Origin: an uncultured Bacteroides sp.
GTDB lineage: Bacteria; Bacteroidota; Bacteroidia; Bacteroidales; Bacteroidaceae
DNA length: 32,075 bases
Assembly: GCA_900542985.1 (NCBI GenBank)
Contig: UQPQ01000032.1
Coordinates: forward strand, 1 to 32,075
Direction: 5' to 3'
Position numbers and translations under genes: made by a program. The notes under the pieces were generated by a model that had not been told where the DNA came from, ran no database searches, and saw only the letters and a list, made by a program, of their open reading frames with translations. Below are positions 1 to 9,106 of this stretch, one piece after another; position 1 is the first letter of the stretch; every line of letters begins with the position of its first letter.

Positions 1-418
1 CTATTGTATAGCAATCCTCTGGTTCCATGCGGTACATGGTAACTGGTTTCCTTGGCTTGGTGTCAAGCGGAGACTGTCTTAACGGAAACAGATTCATTAG
101 TTCTCCTTTGCATACAAGTCGTATTCCTTTCTCTGGCTCAATGAAGGAAATCTTTTTCATGTAGATGAGCCTATAAATGGTTGAGCGGCTTGCACCAAAC
201 ATAGCATACGCTTCCGTTATGCTGATATACTCTTTAGACTTGGGCATATTGCTTACAATCTTGTCCAGTTCAAGTTGGCGTTTTTCTTCATCATGCTTAC
301 GCTTCCACGCCACCTTGGAGCATTTGGGTGAACAATACCAGGACTCCAAAGTCCTTGCGAAGAACTCTTCTCCGCACACAGGACATTTCCGTACTATCTT
401 ATACTTTGCTACTGCCAT
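1..418 (-). CDS. Zinc-finger/helix-turn-helix DNA-binding protein, recombinase-associated type (partial, C-terminus beyond window)
   Basis: The reading frame opens with ATG at 418 and stays open to the window edge, giving 139 codons. The N-terminus has a CPVC knuckle (residues about 12-15) and a second CSPKC knuckle (about 29-33), which look like a small zinc ribbon. A basic, charged stretch follows, then a MerR/excisionase-like helix-turn-helix with the pattern ITEAYAMFGASRSTIYRLI around residues 60-78. The frame reads into DCYTIG at the edge, which suggests a second HTH beyond it. From family knowledge, such proteins commonly sit beside tyrosine recombinases on Bacteroides mobile or invertible regions, so I infer that a recombinase may lie to the left. 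No recombinase is visible here. It has its own consensus promoter at 516-547. DNA binding is well supported; the exact role is not. Confidence 0.75.
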   Translation of the reverse strand, partial: MAVAKYKIVRKCPVCGEEFFARTLESWYCSPKCSKVAWKRKHDEEKRQLELDKIVSNMPKSKEYISITEAYAMFGASRSTIYRLIYMKKISFIEPEKGIRLVCKGELMNLFPLRQSPLDTKPRKPVTMYRMEPEDCYTI

Positions 419-515
419 AATTCATTCATTTTGTAGTTCTTAATATCTATTCTTCTCATCATATCTACTTTTTCTTACAGGTACAAATAAGGTACAGATG
501 TTTATAATAATAACG

Positions 516-547
516 CAAAGATAGCAATATTATTGTGTACGGCCAAA
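516..547 (-). promoter_or_regulatory. Promoter of the HTH gene
   Basis: On the minus strand TATCTTTG (516-523) matches the Bacteroides -7 octamer TAnnTTTG. TTTG (544-547) lies 20 nt upstream. The predicted transcript starts near 509, giving a leader of about 90 nt before the ATG at 418. The -33 box touches the dnaK terminator region, so the two units abut tightly. Confidence 0.6.
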
Positions 548-585
548 AACAAGAAAAGCGTGTAACTCATTGAGCTACACGCTTT
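541..585 (-). terminator. Intrinsic terminator of dnaK
   Basis: Arms 555-568 and 572-585 form a 14-bp stem with a 3-nt loop, with one G-U wobble in the minus-strand RNA. A T-rich run (complement of 541-554) follows. It lies about 35 nt past the dnaK stop codon. Confidence 0.8.
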
Positions 586-619
586 CCATTTGATATTGTA
601 TTCTTATTTCTCTATGTGC

Positions 620-2527
620 TTATTTCACTTCCTCAAAGTCAGCATCTTGAACATCGCTCTTATCATTCTGAGCGCCGTTGTTTGCCTGACCTGCGTTAGG
701 ACCAGCCTGAGCACCGCCCTGTGCACCTGTCTGAGCATACATTTCAGCACTTGCAGCCTGGAATGCGCTCTGCAATTCTGCGCTTGCAGCATCGATACCA
801 GCCAAATCCTGAGCTTTGTGAGCATCTTTCAGTTTCTGAAGAGCAGCTTCGATAGGAGCTTTCTTGTCTGCAGGAAGCTTATCACCAAGATCTTTCAACT
901 GATTTTCAGTAGTGAAGATCAAGCTGTCTGCCTGGTTCAATTTATCGATACGTTCCTTTTCTTTCTTATCAGCTTCTGCATTTGCTTCTGCTTCTGCTTT
1001 CATACGTTCGATTTCTTCTTTGCTCAAACCAGATGAAGCTTCGATACGGATAGCCTGTTCTTTACCTGTAGCCTTATCTTTTGCAGATACTTTCAAGATA
1101 CCGTTTGCATCGATATCGAATGTTACTTCAATCTGAGGAACACCACGACGAGCCGGAGCAATACCTGTCAAGTTAAACTGACCGATAGATTTGTTCTGTG
1201 CTGCCATCGGACGTTCACCCTGCAATACATGGATAGTAACTTCTGTCTGGTTATCAGCAGCAGTAGAGAACACTTCGCTCTTCTTGCAAGGAATAGTAGT
1301 GTTGGCATCAATCAATTTTGTCATCACACCACCCATTGTTTCGATACCCATTGACAGCGGAGTTACGTCCAAAAGAACTACACCCTTGATTTCGTCTGTC
1401 AAAACGGCACCCTGAACAGCAGCACCTACAGCTACCACTTCGTCCGGATTTACACCCTTAGAAGGTACTTTACCGAAGAAATCTTCAACCAACTTCTGAA
1501 CAGCCGGGATACGTGATGAACCACCTACCAAGATTACTTCATCGATATCTGCATTGTTCAAACCTGCATCACTCATAGCTTTCTTACAAGGTTCAAGACA
1601 AGCCTGAATCAAGTTGTGAGCCAAAGCTTCGAATTTAGCACGAGTCAAAGTCTTAACCAAGTGCTTAGGCACACCAGCTACCGGCATGATGTACGGCAAG
1701 TTGATTTCTGTAGAAGTTGAAGAAGACAATTCGATCTTAGCTTTTTCAGCTGCTTCTTTCAAACGTTGCATAGCCATCGGATCTGTTGTCAGATCTGCAC
1801 CTTCATCGTTCTTGAATTCCTGTACCAACCAGTCGATGATTACCTGGTCGAAGTCATCACCACCCAGGTGAGTATCACCGTTAGTAGACAATACTTCGAA
1901 TACACCACCACCAAATTCAAGGATAGAGATATCGAATGTACCACCACCAAGGTCGAATACAGCTACCTTCATATCTTTGTTAGACTTGTCTACACCGTAA
2001 GCCAATGCAGCAGCAGTCGGTTCGTTTACAATACGTTTTACTTCCAGACCTGCAATCTGACCAGCTTCTTTTGTAGCCTGACGCTGAGAGTCTGAGAAGT
2101 AAGCCGGAACGGTAATTACAGCTTCTGTTACTTCCTGACCCAAATAGTCTTCAGCAGTTTTCTTCATCTTCTGCAGAATCATTGCAGAGATTTCCTGTGG
2201 AGTATACAAACGTCCGTCGATATCTACACGCGGAGTATTGTTGTCACCTTTTACTACTTTATAAGGAACTCGTTCTATTTCTTTTGCTACCTGATCGTAA
2301 GTTTCACCCATGAAACGTTTGATTGAGTAAACTGTACGAGTCGGGTTTGTGATAGCCTGACGTTTTGCTGGGTCACCAATCTTACGTTCACCACCGTCTA
2401 CGAAACCTACTACAGAAGGAGTTGTACGTTTACCTTCGCTGTTAGCGATTACTACAGGTTCGTTACCTTCGAATACGGCTACACATGAGTTTGTTGTTCC
2501 TAAGTCTATACCAATAATCTTTCCCAT
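620..2527 (-). CDS. dnaK: Molecular chaperone DnaK (Hsp70)
   Basis: This 635-residue ATP-dependent cytosolic chaperone folds and disaggregates client proteins with DnaJ and GrpE. The nucleotide-binding domain shows the phosphate-1 motif [16 protein letters not shown] at the N-terminus, the phosphate-2 motif [14 protein letters not shown] near residue 190 and the adenosine motif [11 protein letters not shown] near 335. The substrate-binding beta domain and helical lid follow. The C-terminal tail is rich in Gly, Ala, Gln and Asn and ends in DADFEEVK, close to the classical EEVD-like end. Length and start are typical. It appears monocistronic: dnaJ and grpE are not adjacent, and the next gene (2754) is divergent. 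A terminator follows at 541-585. Identification is secure. Confidence 0.98.
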   Translation of the reverse strand: MGKIIGIDLGTTNSCVAVFEGNEPVVIANSEGKRTTPSVVGFVDGGERKIGDPAKRQAITNPTRTVYSIKRFMGETYDQVAKEIERVPYKVVKGDNNTPRVDIDGRLYTPQEISAMILQKMKKTAEDYLGQEVTEAVITVPAYFSDSQRQATKEAGQIAGLEVKRIVNEPTAAALAYGVDKSNKDMKVAVFDLGGGTFDISILEFGGGVFEVLSTNGDTHLGGDDFDQVIIDWLVQEFKNDEGADLTTDPMAMQRLKEAAEKAKIELSSSTSTEINLPYIMPVAGVPKHLVKTLTRAKFEALAHNLIQACLEPCKKAMSDAGLNNADIDEVILVGGSSRIPAVQKLVEDFFGKVPSKGVNPDEVVAVGAAVQGAVLTDEIKGVVLLDVTPLSMGIETMGGVMTKLIDANTTIPCKKSEVFSTAADNQTEVTIHVLQGERPMAAQNKSIGQFNLTGIAPARRGVPQIEVTFDIDANGILKVSAKDKATGKEQAIRIEASSGLSKEEIERMKAEAEANAEADKKEKERIDKLNQADSLIFTTENQLKDLGDKLPADKKAPIEAALQKLKDAHKAQDLAGIDAASAELQSAFQAASAEMYAQTGAQGGAQAGPNAGQANNGAQNDKSDVQDADFEEVK

Positions 2528-2587
2528 AATTGTATCTATTTTTATTTTTATTCAACATTTAGTTAATTGCTTTGTGCGCCGAAGCGT

Positions 2588-2692
2588 CACGCCTATCTTT
2601 AAACAAATGGCGTGCCAAAAGGAAATAAAAGATTTTATCAGACAAAGACTGCCATTTTGGCTGCCTGCTCTGCCAACTTTATCAAAAGATAA
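2588..2692 (-). promoter_or_regulatory. Dyad-rich dnaK leader
   Basis: The 226-bp divergent region upstream of dnaK holds two dyads. CACGCC (2588-2593) and GGCGTG (2609-2614) are separated by 15 nt. TTATC (2679-2683) and GATAA (2688-2692) form a tight hairpin with a 4-nt loop. I did not find a clean TTTG-N19-TAnnTTTG promoter for dnaK here. The dyads do not match the CIRCE heat-shock operator. Their role is unknown. Confidence 0.3.
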
Positions 2693-2727
2693 GACAATAT
2701 TTACATTTATGTCTTCAAATCTTTTAT

Positions 2728-2735
2728 TACATTTG
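2728..2735 (+). promoter_or_regulatory. -7 element of the outer-membrane barrel gene
   Basis: TACATTTG matches TAnnTTTG. The predicted start near 2742 leaves a leader of only about 12 nt before the ATG at 2754. No exact TTTG is found 19 nt upstream, so the -33 box is weak. Confidence 0.45.
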
Positions 2736-2753
2736 CGAATGTAGAAACAACGT

Positions 2754-5507
2754 ATGGAAAGATTAAAATGGATTATTACCCTTCTTCTGGCTCTATTCAT
2801 GTCATATACCTCATGGGCTCAGAAACAAACCCTCACCGGACAAGTCATTTTATCGGGAGGAGAAGAGAGTCATAATCCATTGCCTTATGCCAGTATATCA
2901 GTGCTTCTCTTACCGGATTCAACATTCATTAAAGGTGGAGTAACCAACGAACAAGGGAAGTTTCAACTGGATTTTACCCGAAAGCCTCAACAAACTTATT
3001 TACTCAAAGCCTCGTATATGGGCTGTGAATCGAAATTCTATACACTGCCAGGCGACAAGGATACATATAATGTAGGTACTATTAAAATGAAGAATGCCAG
3101 CATTCATCTGAAAGAAGTAGTAGTTACGGCTCCCCTACAACCGTCGGAGCAAAAAGGAGATACTACCGTATTCAATGCTGATGCCTTCCCTACTCCCGAA
3201 GGTGCTTATCTGGAGGCATTGGTGAAACGGATACCGGGACTGAGTTACGATGCCAAGGAAAAGAAACTGAGCTACAACGGATATAGTATCAACGAAATAA
3301 CGGTCAACGGAAAAGAGTTTTTTAAAGGAAACAATCGGGTGGCACTTGAAAACCTGCCGGCTTCTTTTATCTCGCAACTGAAGGTTTATGATAAAGCTTC
3401 CGAAGAAGAAAAGGCAACAGGCATTAAATCGAATAACAAGAATTATGTGCTCGACTTAAAGACTAAGAAAGCACTGAACAATACACTCATGGCTACTGCC
3501 GAGGTGGGATATGGAACTCACAGAAAAAAAGATATTAACGGACAGCTCTTCCGGTTTACAGACAAAGGAGACAATCTCAGTCTGATAGGAAATTCAACCA
3601 ACCGCTTTCATAATACTCCTTATAAAGGAAATATATCAAACAATATCGGTGGCAATATCAGCAAGAGCTTTAGCAAAGATTTACAGGTTTCCGGCAATAT
3701 CAACTATTCGAATGGACGGGATGGAGGTGAATCGTCTTCGTATAGCGAACAATATCTTACAAACAGCACACAGTATGGCATAGCGTCTTCTCAAAGCAGA
3801 AGCCGTAACCATAATATTCAGGGAGGAGCCGATGTAAGATGGAATATCAATGAAAAGACAACTGTTACCCTAAGCGGAAACCTCAACTATGGGAAAAACC
3901 GCAGTGAAAGTATGGGAAGAAATGCCACATTTACAGAAAATCCCCAAGTAGATCTGGTACATCCATTTAACCATATAGAAAAGATAAAAAAGGAGAGTCG
4001 CATCAATGAGAACAGGCAAGAGAGTCAATCGGAAAGCCGAAATCTATCTTATTTTCTGAGAGGTAGTATTACCCGCCAACTCAATGAAAAAGGAAACAAT
4101 CTGAGTCTTTCAGTCCAGTCGTCTCAAAACCAGAATCATTCTTATTTATACACACAGGCACAAACGACTTATTTCCGGGTAACCGATATCTATGGAAACG
4201 ACTCTGTCTATCGGAGCAACCAGTATCAGGAATCTCCTCACACTACCCATGAGCAGGAAATAAAACTGGCTTATACACACGTATTCAGTCCTAAAATCCG
4301 GCTCCAGTTTTCCTATGGCATAGGACTGGAAAAAGAAAACGGAGAGCAAAATACTTATGATTTTTCGCCTTTAAAAGACTATATACAAGGACAACCGTTG
4401 CCACCAGATTATAAGAGACTGTTTGTAGATAGTCTGAGTAACCAAAGCGAGAGTAAAAAACTGAAGCATCTGCTGGCCATGCAGTTCCAATATCAGGGAA
4501 AAGCCTGGGGGATACGGGCTTCTTTACAAATGTACCCACAACGACGCACCCTAAAACAGGAAAACGGGCAAAGCCAAATAGATACAATGGCATGGTCGGT
4601 AGAATGGAGACCTTCAATCAATCTGACCTACCGGAAAGAAGACAATTATTTTGTCATAAACTATAGCGGAGGTACACGACAACCTTCATTGTCAGATATG
4701 CTTGCACCCACTGATTACAGTTCGCCTTTATATATAAGGAAAAGCAATCCTAATCTCCGACCGCTATATATGCAGGGGCTTAATATGATGTTCAATAATT
4801 TCAAAAAAGGAATTATGGTCTCACTTATGGCTTCTCAGCAGTTCAACAGTATCACGCGGGCTACTCTTTACAATCCGGAAACGGGAGTCAGAGAAACTTT
4901 TCCAGTCAATATCAACGGCAACTGGAACATAAGCAGTAATGCCAGCTATGACAAGAAGATTAAATCGTTCCGATTTTTCGTCAACGGAGGAGGAAATTTC
5001 AATCGCCACACCAGTTTAATCAATGAAGAAGGCAACAGAGATATGAAACAAAGTGTAACCCATGCATCGGGTATTTATAGCCAGATTCATTTTTCTTATC
5101 TTCCTAAATGGGGAAACATTGATTTATCAGGCAACTGGAATTTCCAACAGTCTAAAAACCTGTTGAACCAAAGCAATACTTATACGCGTATGTATACTGT
5201 CAACTCATACATCTCTATCAATCTGCCCTGGCACATACAATTTGATACCGATGCAGCTTACAACATACGCAGTGGTACAGGAATTGAGGGAGACAGCGAA
5301 AATGAGTTGCTTTGGAACATGAAGCTGATTTATAAGTTCCTGAAAGAAAAACGAGCAGAACTTTCTTTTTACTGGGCCGATATTTTGAGTCAGAAAAAAG
5401 ACTTCCAGCGATATGCCTCTGCAACTGCTTTCAGCGAAAAATACGAAAAACAACTGCAAGGATATTTCATGATTTCCCTGAAATACAAGCTGAATACGCT
5501 GAACTAA
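2754..5507 (+). CDS. Outer-membrane beta-barrel protein with N-terminal carboxypeptidase-regulatory-like domain (TonB-receptor-like)
   Basis: This 917-residue protein has a clear signal peptide (MERLKWIITLLLALFMSYTS, predicted cleavage after WAQ). Residues about 25-120 look like a CarboxypepD_reg-like beta-sandwich, with the pattern LPYASISVLLLPDSTFIKGG followed by EQGKF. Residues about 120-235 resemble a plug, with KEVVVTAP and then the conserved IPGLSYD and ITVNGKEFF patterns. The rest is a long run of alternating strands rich in Asn, Ser, Tyr and Gln, typical of outer-membrane barrels of the PF14905 type. No SusD-like partner is adjacent, so this is not a standard glycan SusCD pair. The ligand cannot be deduced. 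A small AT-rich dyad (5517-5535) follows the stop. Confidence 0.88.
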   Translation: MERLKWIITLLLALFMSYTSWAQKQTLTGQVILSGGEESHNPLPYASISVLLLPDSTFIKGGVTNEQGKFQLDFTRKPQQTYLLKASYMGCESKFYTLPGDKDTYNVGTIKMKNASIHLKEVVVTAPLQPSEQKGDTTVFNADAFPTPEGAYLEALVKRIPGLSYDAKEKKLSYNGYSINEITVNGKEFFKGNNRVALENLPASFISQLKVYDKASEEEKATGIKSNNKNYVLDLKTKKALNNTLMATAEVGYGTHRKKDINGQLFRFTDKGDNLSLIGNSTNRFHNTPYKGNISNNIGGNISKSFSKDLQVSGNINYSNGRDGGESSSYSEQYLTNSTQYGIASSQSRSRNHNIQGGADVRWNINEKTTVTLSGNLNYGKNRSESMGRNATFTENPQVDLVHPFNHIEKIKKESRINENRQESQSESRNLSYFLRGSITRQLNEKGNNLSLSVQSSQNQNHSYLYTQAQTTYFRVTDIYGNDSVYRSNQYQESPHTTHEQEIKLAYTHVFSPKIRLQFSYGIGLEKENGEQNTYDFSPLKDYIQGQPLPPDYKRLFVDSLSNQSESKKLKHLLAMQFQYQGKAWGIRASLQMYPQRRTLKQENGQSQIDTMAWSVEWRPSINLTYRKEDNYFVINYSGGTRQPSLSDMLAPTDYSSPLYIRKSNPNLRPLYMQGLNMMFNNFKKGIMVSLMASQQFNSITRATLYNPETGVRETFPVNINGNWNISSNASYDKKIKSFRFFVNGGGNFNRHTSLINEEGNRDMKQSVTHASGIYSQIHFSYLPKWGNIDLSGNWNFQQSKNLLNQSNTYTRMYTVNSYISINLPWHIQFDTDAAYNIRSGTGIEGDSENELLWNMKLIYKFLKEKRAELSFYWADILSQKKDFQRYASATAFSEKYEKQLQGYFMISLKYKLNTLN

Positions 5508-5572
5508 ATGCTAAACCATGAAAAATATTTTCATGATCCTAAAGTCACCACATTTATAAAAGAATAATTCTT

Positions 5573-6223
5573 ATGTTTAAACTTATAGAGAAAGACACTT
5601 GGAAGAGAAAACCCTATTTTGATCATTATTTCAATCAGATACGCTGCACATATAGCATTACCGTAAACATAGATATCTCCAAGGTTATAACATTCAAAAA
5701 CAAGCATCATACCAAACTCTACCCTCTTCTGATTTATGCATTAACAAAAGCAGTAAACAATCACGAAGAATTCCGGACCGCTATTAATGACAAAGGGGAG
5801 CTGGGGGTATGGGATACTTTATTGCCATGTTATACAGTGTTCCATAAGGAAAATGAAACCTTTTCCAATCTGTGGACAGAATGGAATGACAATCTCATGG
5901 CTTTCCTTTCCAGCTATGAACGGGATATCGAAATGTTTGGCGCAAATTACGATATAGATGCTAAGCCTGGCATACCTGCCAACACCTTTCCCATCTCTTC
6001 ACTGCCATGGGCTACATTTACCGGCTTCAATCTGAATATCTTTGCAGATGGAAGCTATTTATTGCCTATTTTTACTTATGGAAAGTATTTCCAACAAGAT
6101 GATAAATATCTTATACCTCTTTCTATCCAGGTACATCATGCTGTTTGTGACGGGTTTCACGTCTCAAGACTTATTAATGAAATCCAGCAGATATGTAATA
6201 ACATAACAGCAGATATCGAATAA
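5573..6223 (+). CDS. CatA/CatP-type O-acetyltransferase (chloramphenicol acetyltransferase family)
   Basis: The 216-residue length is standard for the trimeric type A CAT family, which transfers acetyl from acetyl-CoA to a hydroxyl group, classically the 3-OH of chloramphenicol. The catalytic signature HHAVCDG lies at residues 188-194, with His189 as the general base. Other hallmarks are KRKPYFDHYF near 12-20, CTYSIT near 25-30, EEFRTAIN near 65-72 and PIFTYGKYF near 165-173. From memory the sequence resembles clostridial CatP over its whole length, which I cannot quantify here. It sits 65 nt after the barrel gene and 32 nt before a lipoprotein gene, not in an obvious resistance transposon. 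True chloramphenicol activity is plausible but unproven; a related xenobiotic substrate is possible. Confidence 0.9.
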   Translation: MFKLIEKDTWKRKPYFDHYFNQIRCTYSITVNIDISKVITFKNKHHTKLYPLLIYALTKAVNNHEEFRTAINDKGELGVWDTLLPCYTVFHKENETFSNLWTEWNDNLMAFLSSYERDIEMFGANYDIDAKPGIPANTFPISSLPWATFTGFNLNIFADGSYLLPIFTYGKYFQQDDKYLIPLSIQVHHAVCDGFHVSRLINEIQQICNNITADIE

Positions 6224-6255
6224 AAATATTGTTTGATCATAAAATCAGGAAAATT

Positions 6256-6876
6256 ATGAAGAAACTAAGTTCATTTGTATTATGTGCCTTACTGATGTCT
6301 TGTTCTTTCAGCAAGAATGAGAAAAGTAGTGCCTCCGACACAACAGTCAAAGAAGGTATTGATTCTGTAAAACAGGAAATAAGTTTCAATACGGAACTGA
6401 CATACCCCGGAAGTAATATTTCCTTTAAAGTCAATACAAAAGGAGACAGCCTTATCATCCAACCTTCCGGTTTAAGTGTTTCCAACGAAACATTATATCA
6501 TGATATTACCGGATATACAGTTGTCAATGCCGAAATAGGTGATTTGAATATTGACAGCTATCCGGAGTTATTTGTCTATCTTACTTCGGATGGCAGCGGC
6601 AGTTACGGGAAACTAATCGGATATTCTGTAAATAATGGAAAATCTGTAAGTCAGGTGTATTTACCAGACATCTCGGAAAACGATGAGGTAAGCAAAGGAT
6701 ATATGGGACATGATGAAATGGCCATTGTGGAAAATACATTTTGCCAGCGTTTCCCCATCTATAAGGAAGGAGACAGTAATGCCAATCCGACAGGTGGGAT
6801 CCGACAGATACAATATAAGCTGGTAGATGGAGAAAGCAGCAGAATACTGAAAATAGATAAGGTCATTAATTTCTGA
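6256..6876 (+). CDS. Lipoprotein resembling PliI-type lysozyme inhibitors
   Basis: The protein has 206 residues. I chose the ATG at 6256 over an upstream TTG (6229) because it begins directly with a lipoprotein signal, MKKLSSFVLCALLMSC, whose lipobox cysteine is residue 16. A Ser/Thr-rich linker follows. The mature domain contains IGDLNIDSYPELFVYL and then DGSGSYG (residues 112-118). This acidic strand followed by a Ser-Gly-rich loop resembles periplasmic inhibitors of I-type lysozyme (PliI), where an SGxG loop enters the lysozyme active site. That assignment is from family memory and is moderate. Anchoring in the cell envelope would fit protection against host or competitor lysozyme. It lies between the acetyltransferase and another lipoprotein on the same strand. 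Confidence 0.65.
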   Translation: MKKLSSFVLCALLMSCSFSKNEKSSASDTTVKEGIDSVKQEISFNTELTYPGSNISFKVNTKGDSLIIQPSGLSVSNETLYHDITGYTVVNAEIGDLNIDSYPELFVYLTSDGSGSYGKLIGYSVNNGKSVSQVYLPDISENDEVSKGYMGHDEMAIVENTFCQRFPIYKEGDSNANPTGGIRQIQYKLVDGESSRILKIDKVINF

Positions 6877-6953
6877 CCTTCAGATTTCAAAAAAGCCTGT
6901 AATTACTCATAAGTTTACATAAAGTCTCAGGAACAAATCCAATTTCTGTGCTT

Positions 6954-7871
6954 ATGAAATACGCATTATTCATCCTTACAGCATGGGGAATACTGTTTGC
7001 AAGCTGCAAACAGTCTCCCCGCAAACAGACCTCTTCCCTGTCGTTTTCAAAGGAATTACAGGATGACACAACTGGCACGAAGCCGGCCATGTCTACTGCA
7101 GACAGCATCAGACCGGAGCAGATACGCCTGCATGCCGAACTGGTATACGATTCTGTATCGTATCTCACAATAGAAAATAATGGTGTACTACCAGTCCGTA
7201 CCGACAAGACTTATCAACTGATGCACTATATACACAACCAGTGGAAACCAGTCAAAGTAAATCAGGCCGATACCTCCTCTGTGACCATTGCTGCCGGAGA
7301 GAAAGACACTCTATGGATTCACTTTAAACGGCAGATCGGTTACGAACCTATTGGACGGTGTAGCATAAGCAAGACCTTTTATTCATTGTCTCAACCTCAG
7401 TGCTCTATACAAAAAACTATAGAAGCGCACACCCGAAGTATTATAATTGACTGGAACCGGTGCGAACTCATCCCCGACCGTACAGAACTGACCAATTTGT
7501 ATGTAGACATGAAAGCCATTCCGTCTGAAGAAAACCTCTTACTCACCATTCATAACCACAGTAACCAGACCTTGATTTGTGGAAACGAAACCGATTATAC
7601 CATCAGTATCTTTCAGGACAATCAATGGAAAGAAATCTCATATTCCAAGATAACGGAAGATCTGGCTGTTGTACTTCCTCCAGGACACATCATATCCAAT
7701 TGGAAATACCGTTTGCCTTATGGGCGTTTTCACTTCAAACCAGGACGCTATCGCATCATAAAGGACTTTTCGTTAGAATCAGACTATCGGAAAAAATTCT
7801 ATACGGCAGCAGAGTTCACGCTGCAATATGAAGTATATGCAGGAAAAGAGGGGAAAGTAGTGATAAAATAA
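6954..7871 (+). CDS. Lipoprotein with two bacterial Ig-like domains
   Basis: The protein has 305 residues. The ATG at 6954 gives the signal MKYALFILTAWGILFASC with lipobox Cys18; the GTG at 6948 adds nothing. Two similar beta-sandwich segments can be seen, roughly residues 55-150 and 165-300. Both have the pattern 'thin strand, ENNG or HNHS turn, W-K aromatic, then an amphipathic strand', and the second ends with FKPGRYRIIKDF. This is the layout of the bacterial Ig-like family found in Bacteroidetes and Firmicutes lipoproteins. No catalytic motif is visible. It is the last gene of the plus-strand run and converges on queF. Function unknown; an envelope binding or structural role is an inference. 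Confidence 0.75.
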   Translation: MKYALFILTAWGILFASCKQSPRKQTSSLSFSKELQDDTTGTKPAMSTADSIRPEQIRLHAELVYDSVSYLTIENNGVLPVRTDKTYQLMHYIHNQWKPVKVNQADTSSVTIAAGEKDTLWIHFKRQIGYEPIGRCSISKTFYSLSQPQCSIQKTIEAHTRSIIIDWNRCELIPDRTELTNLYVDMKAIPSEENLLLTIHNHSNQTLICGNETDYTISIFQDNQWKEISYSKITEDLAVVLPPGHIISNWKYRLPYGRFHFKPGRYRIIKDFSLESDYRKKFYTAAEFTLQYEVYAGKEGKVVIK

Positions 7872-7877
7872 AAATTA

Positions 7878-7940
7878 TTCCGGGAGAGAAGAGAAAACAT
7901 GCACAAAAAATGCGATATTTCTTCTTCGTACTGCCCGGAA
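7878..7940 (-). terminator. Long-stem terminator between convergent genes
   Basis: TTCCGGG (7878-7884) and CCCGGAA (7934-7940) are perfect arms of a long imperfect stem with internal GAAGA/TCTTC and GCA/TGC pairing. In the minus direction it is followed by a T-rich run (complement of 7863-7877), so it should end the queuosine operon. Confidence 0.6.
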
Positions 7941-7980
7941 CAAAAAAAGTGAAGTTATTTATCTATGGATATTTCCTGTA

Positions 7981-8436
7981 TCAGAGATCGTGGTTACGCA
8001 TACGGTATTCTGCCAGCTCCTCGTACTTTGTACCCGGACGACCGTAATTACAATATGGATAAATGGAAATACCTCCACGTGGCGTAAAGATTCCAGTCAC
8101 TTCAATATACTTGGGATCCATCAGTTTAATCAGGTCTTTCATAATGATATTGACACAGTCTTCATGAAAATCACCATGATTACGGAAACTGAAGAGATAC
8201 AGTTTCAAGCTTTTGCTTTCCACCATCTTTATATCCGGCAGATAGCTGATACGGATTTCAGCGAAATCCGGTTGCCCTGTAATCGGACACAAGCTGGTAA
8301 ATTCCGGACAGTTGAAACGTACCCAGTAATCATTCTCCGGATGCTTGTTGACAAATGCCTCCAGTACTTCAGGAGCATAATCCTGTTTGTAAGCGGTAGT
8401 CTTACCCAATATTGTCAGTTCATCTTTTCTTTCCAT
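7981..8436 (-). CDS. queF: NADPH-dependent 7-cyano-7-deazaguanine (preQ0) reductase QueF
   Basis: QueF reduces the nitrile of preQ0 to the amine of preQ1 in queuosine biosynthesis. The protein has 151 residues, the short (unimodular) class. I use the ATG at 8436, 2 nt after the queC stop, rather than the upstream TTG. Catalytic Cys50 lies in CPEFTSLCP and the catalytic Asp57 lies in GQPDFAE, with the usual 7-residue spacing. The QueF motif [20 protein letters not shown] (about 73-92) binds NADPH. It is the last gene of the transporter-queC-queF unit, immediately downstream of the enzyme that makes its substrate. Secure. Confidence 0.96.
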   Translation of the reverse strand: MERKDELTILGKTTAYKQDYAPEVLEAFVNKHPENDYWVRFNCPEFTSLCPITGQPDFAEIRISYLPDIKMVESKSLKLYLFSFRNHGDFHEDCVNIIMKDLIKLMDPKYIEVTGIFTPRGGISIYPYCNYGRPGTKYEELAEYRMRNHDL

Positions 8437-8438
8437 CT

Positions 8439-9101
8439 TCAATTCTTTTGTTTAGTTGACAAATATTTTTCCAATCCCTCACGGCGAAGTTTACAAGCCG
8501 GACAGTGTCCGCATCCGTCACCCGGAATACCGTTGTAACAAGTCAGCGTTTCGTGACGTATCAGGTCGAGTACTCCCAATTCGTCGGCTAATGCCCAAGT
8601 TTGTGCCTTATCAATCCACATCAGTGGCGTATGAATGACAAACTGCTCTTCCATCGCCAGATTAAGTGTCACGTTAAGTGACTTGATAAAAGCATCACGG
8701 CAGTCGGGATACCCACTGAAGTCCGTCTGCGATACCCCTGTAACCATATGATTGATTCCCCGTTCACGGGCATATACCGCTGCTATACTCAGGAAAAACA
8801 GATTGCGTCCCGGCACAAAGGTATTGGGAAAAGAGTCTTCGGGCTTTTCTTCATCCATGCGGATAGTGGTATCCGTCAGAGAGTTTCTGCCCAAATGTCC
8901 GATGAAAGACACATCCATCACATCAAATTCCACATCTGCCTTACGTGCAATTTCACGTGCCAGTTCTACTTCTTTTTCATGCTTTTGCCCATACAGAAAA
9001 CTAAGGGCATATACTTTCTTGAAATGCTTCTTTGCCCAGAAAAGGCAAGTAGTAGAGTCTTGACCTCCGCTAAACACTACCAAAGCTGATTCGTTGTTCA
9101 T
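8439..9101 (-). CDS. queC: 7-cyano-7-deazaguanine synthase QueC
   Basis: QueC uses ATP and ammonia to convert 7-carboxy-7-deazaguanine to preQ0. The 220-residue protein starts at the ATG at 9101 (MNNESALV), 5 nt after the upstream stop; the TTG at 9110 would overlap it. The PP-loop SGGQDS (residues 11-16) binds ATP. The C-terminal zinc site is [17 protein letters not shown], with four cysteines. PGRNLFFLS and [15 protein letters not shown] are family hallmarks. It sits between the precursor transporter and queF. The earlier-step genes queD and queE are not in this window, so they must be elsewhere or the precursor is imported. Confidence 0.97.
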   Translation of the reverse strand: MNNESALVVFSGGQDSTTCLFWAKKHFKKVYALSFLYGQKHEKEVELAREIARKADVEFDVMDVSFIGHLGRNSLTDTTIRMDEEKPEDSFPNTFVPGRNLFFLSIAAVYARERGINHMVTGVSQTDFSGYPDCRDAFIKSLNVTLNLAMEEQFVIHTPLMWIDKAQTWALADELGVLDLIRHETLTCYNGIPGDGCGHCPACKLRREGLEKYLSTKQKN

Positions 9102-9106
9102 TTGTC

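Noticed and set aside
1766..2095. Plus-strand frame antisense to dnaK
   Set aside because: It is a shadow of the dnaK codon pattern with no promoter or family motif.
2588..2614. CIRCE (HrcA) operator for dnaK
   Set aside because: The arms CACGCC/GGCGTG do not resemble TTAGCACTC-N9-GAGTGCTAA.
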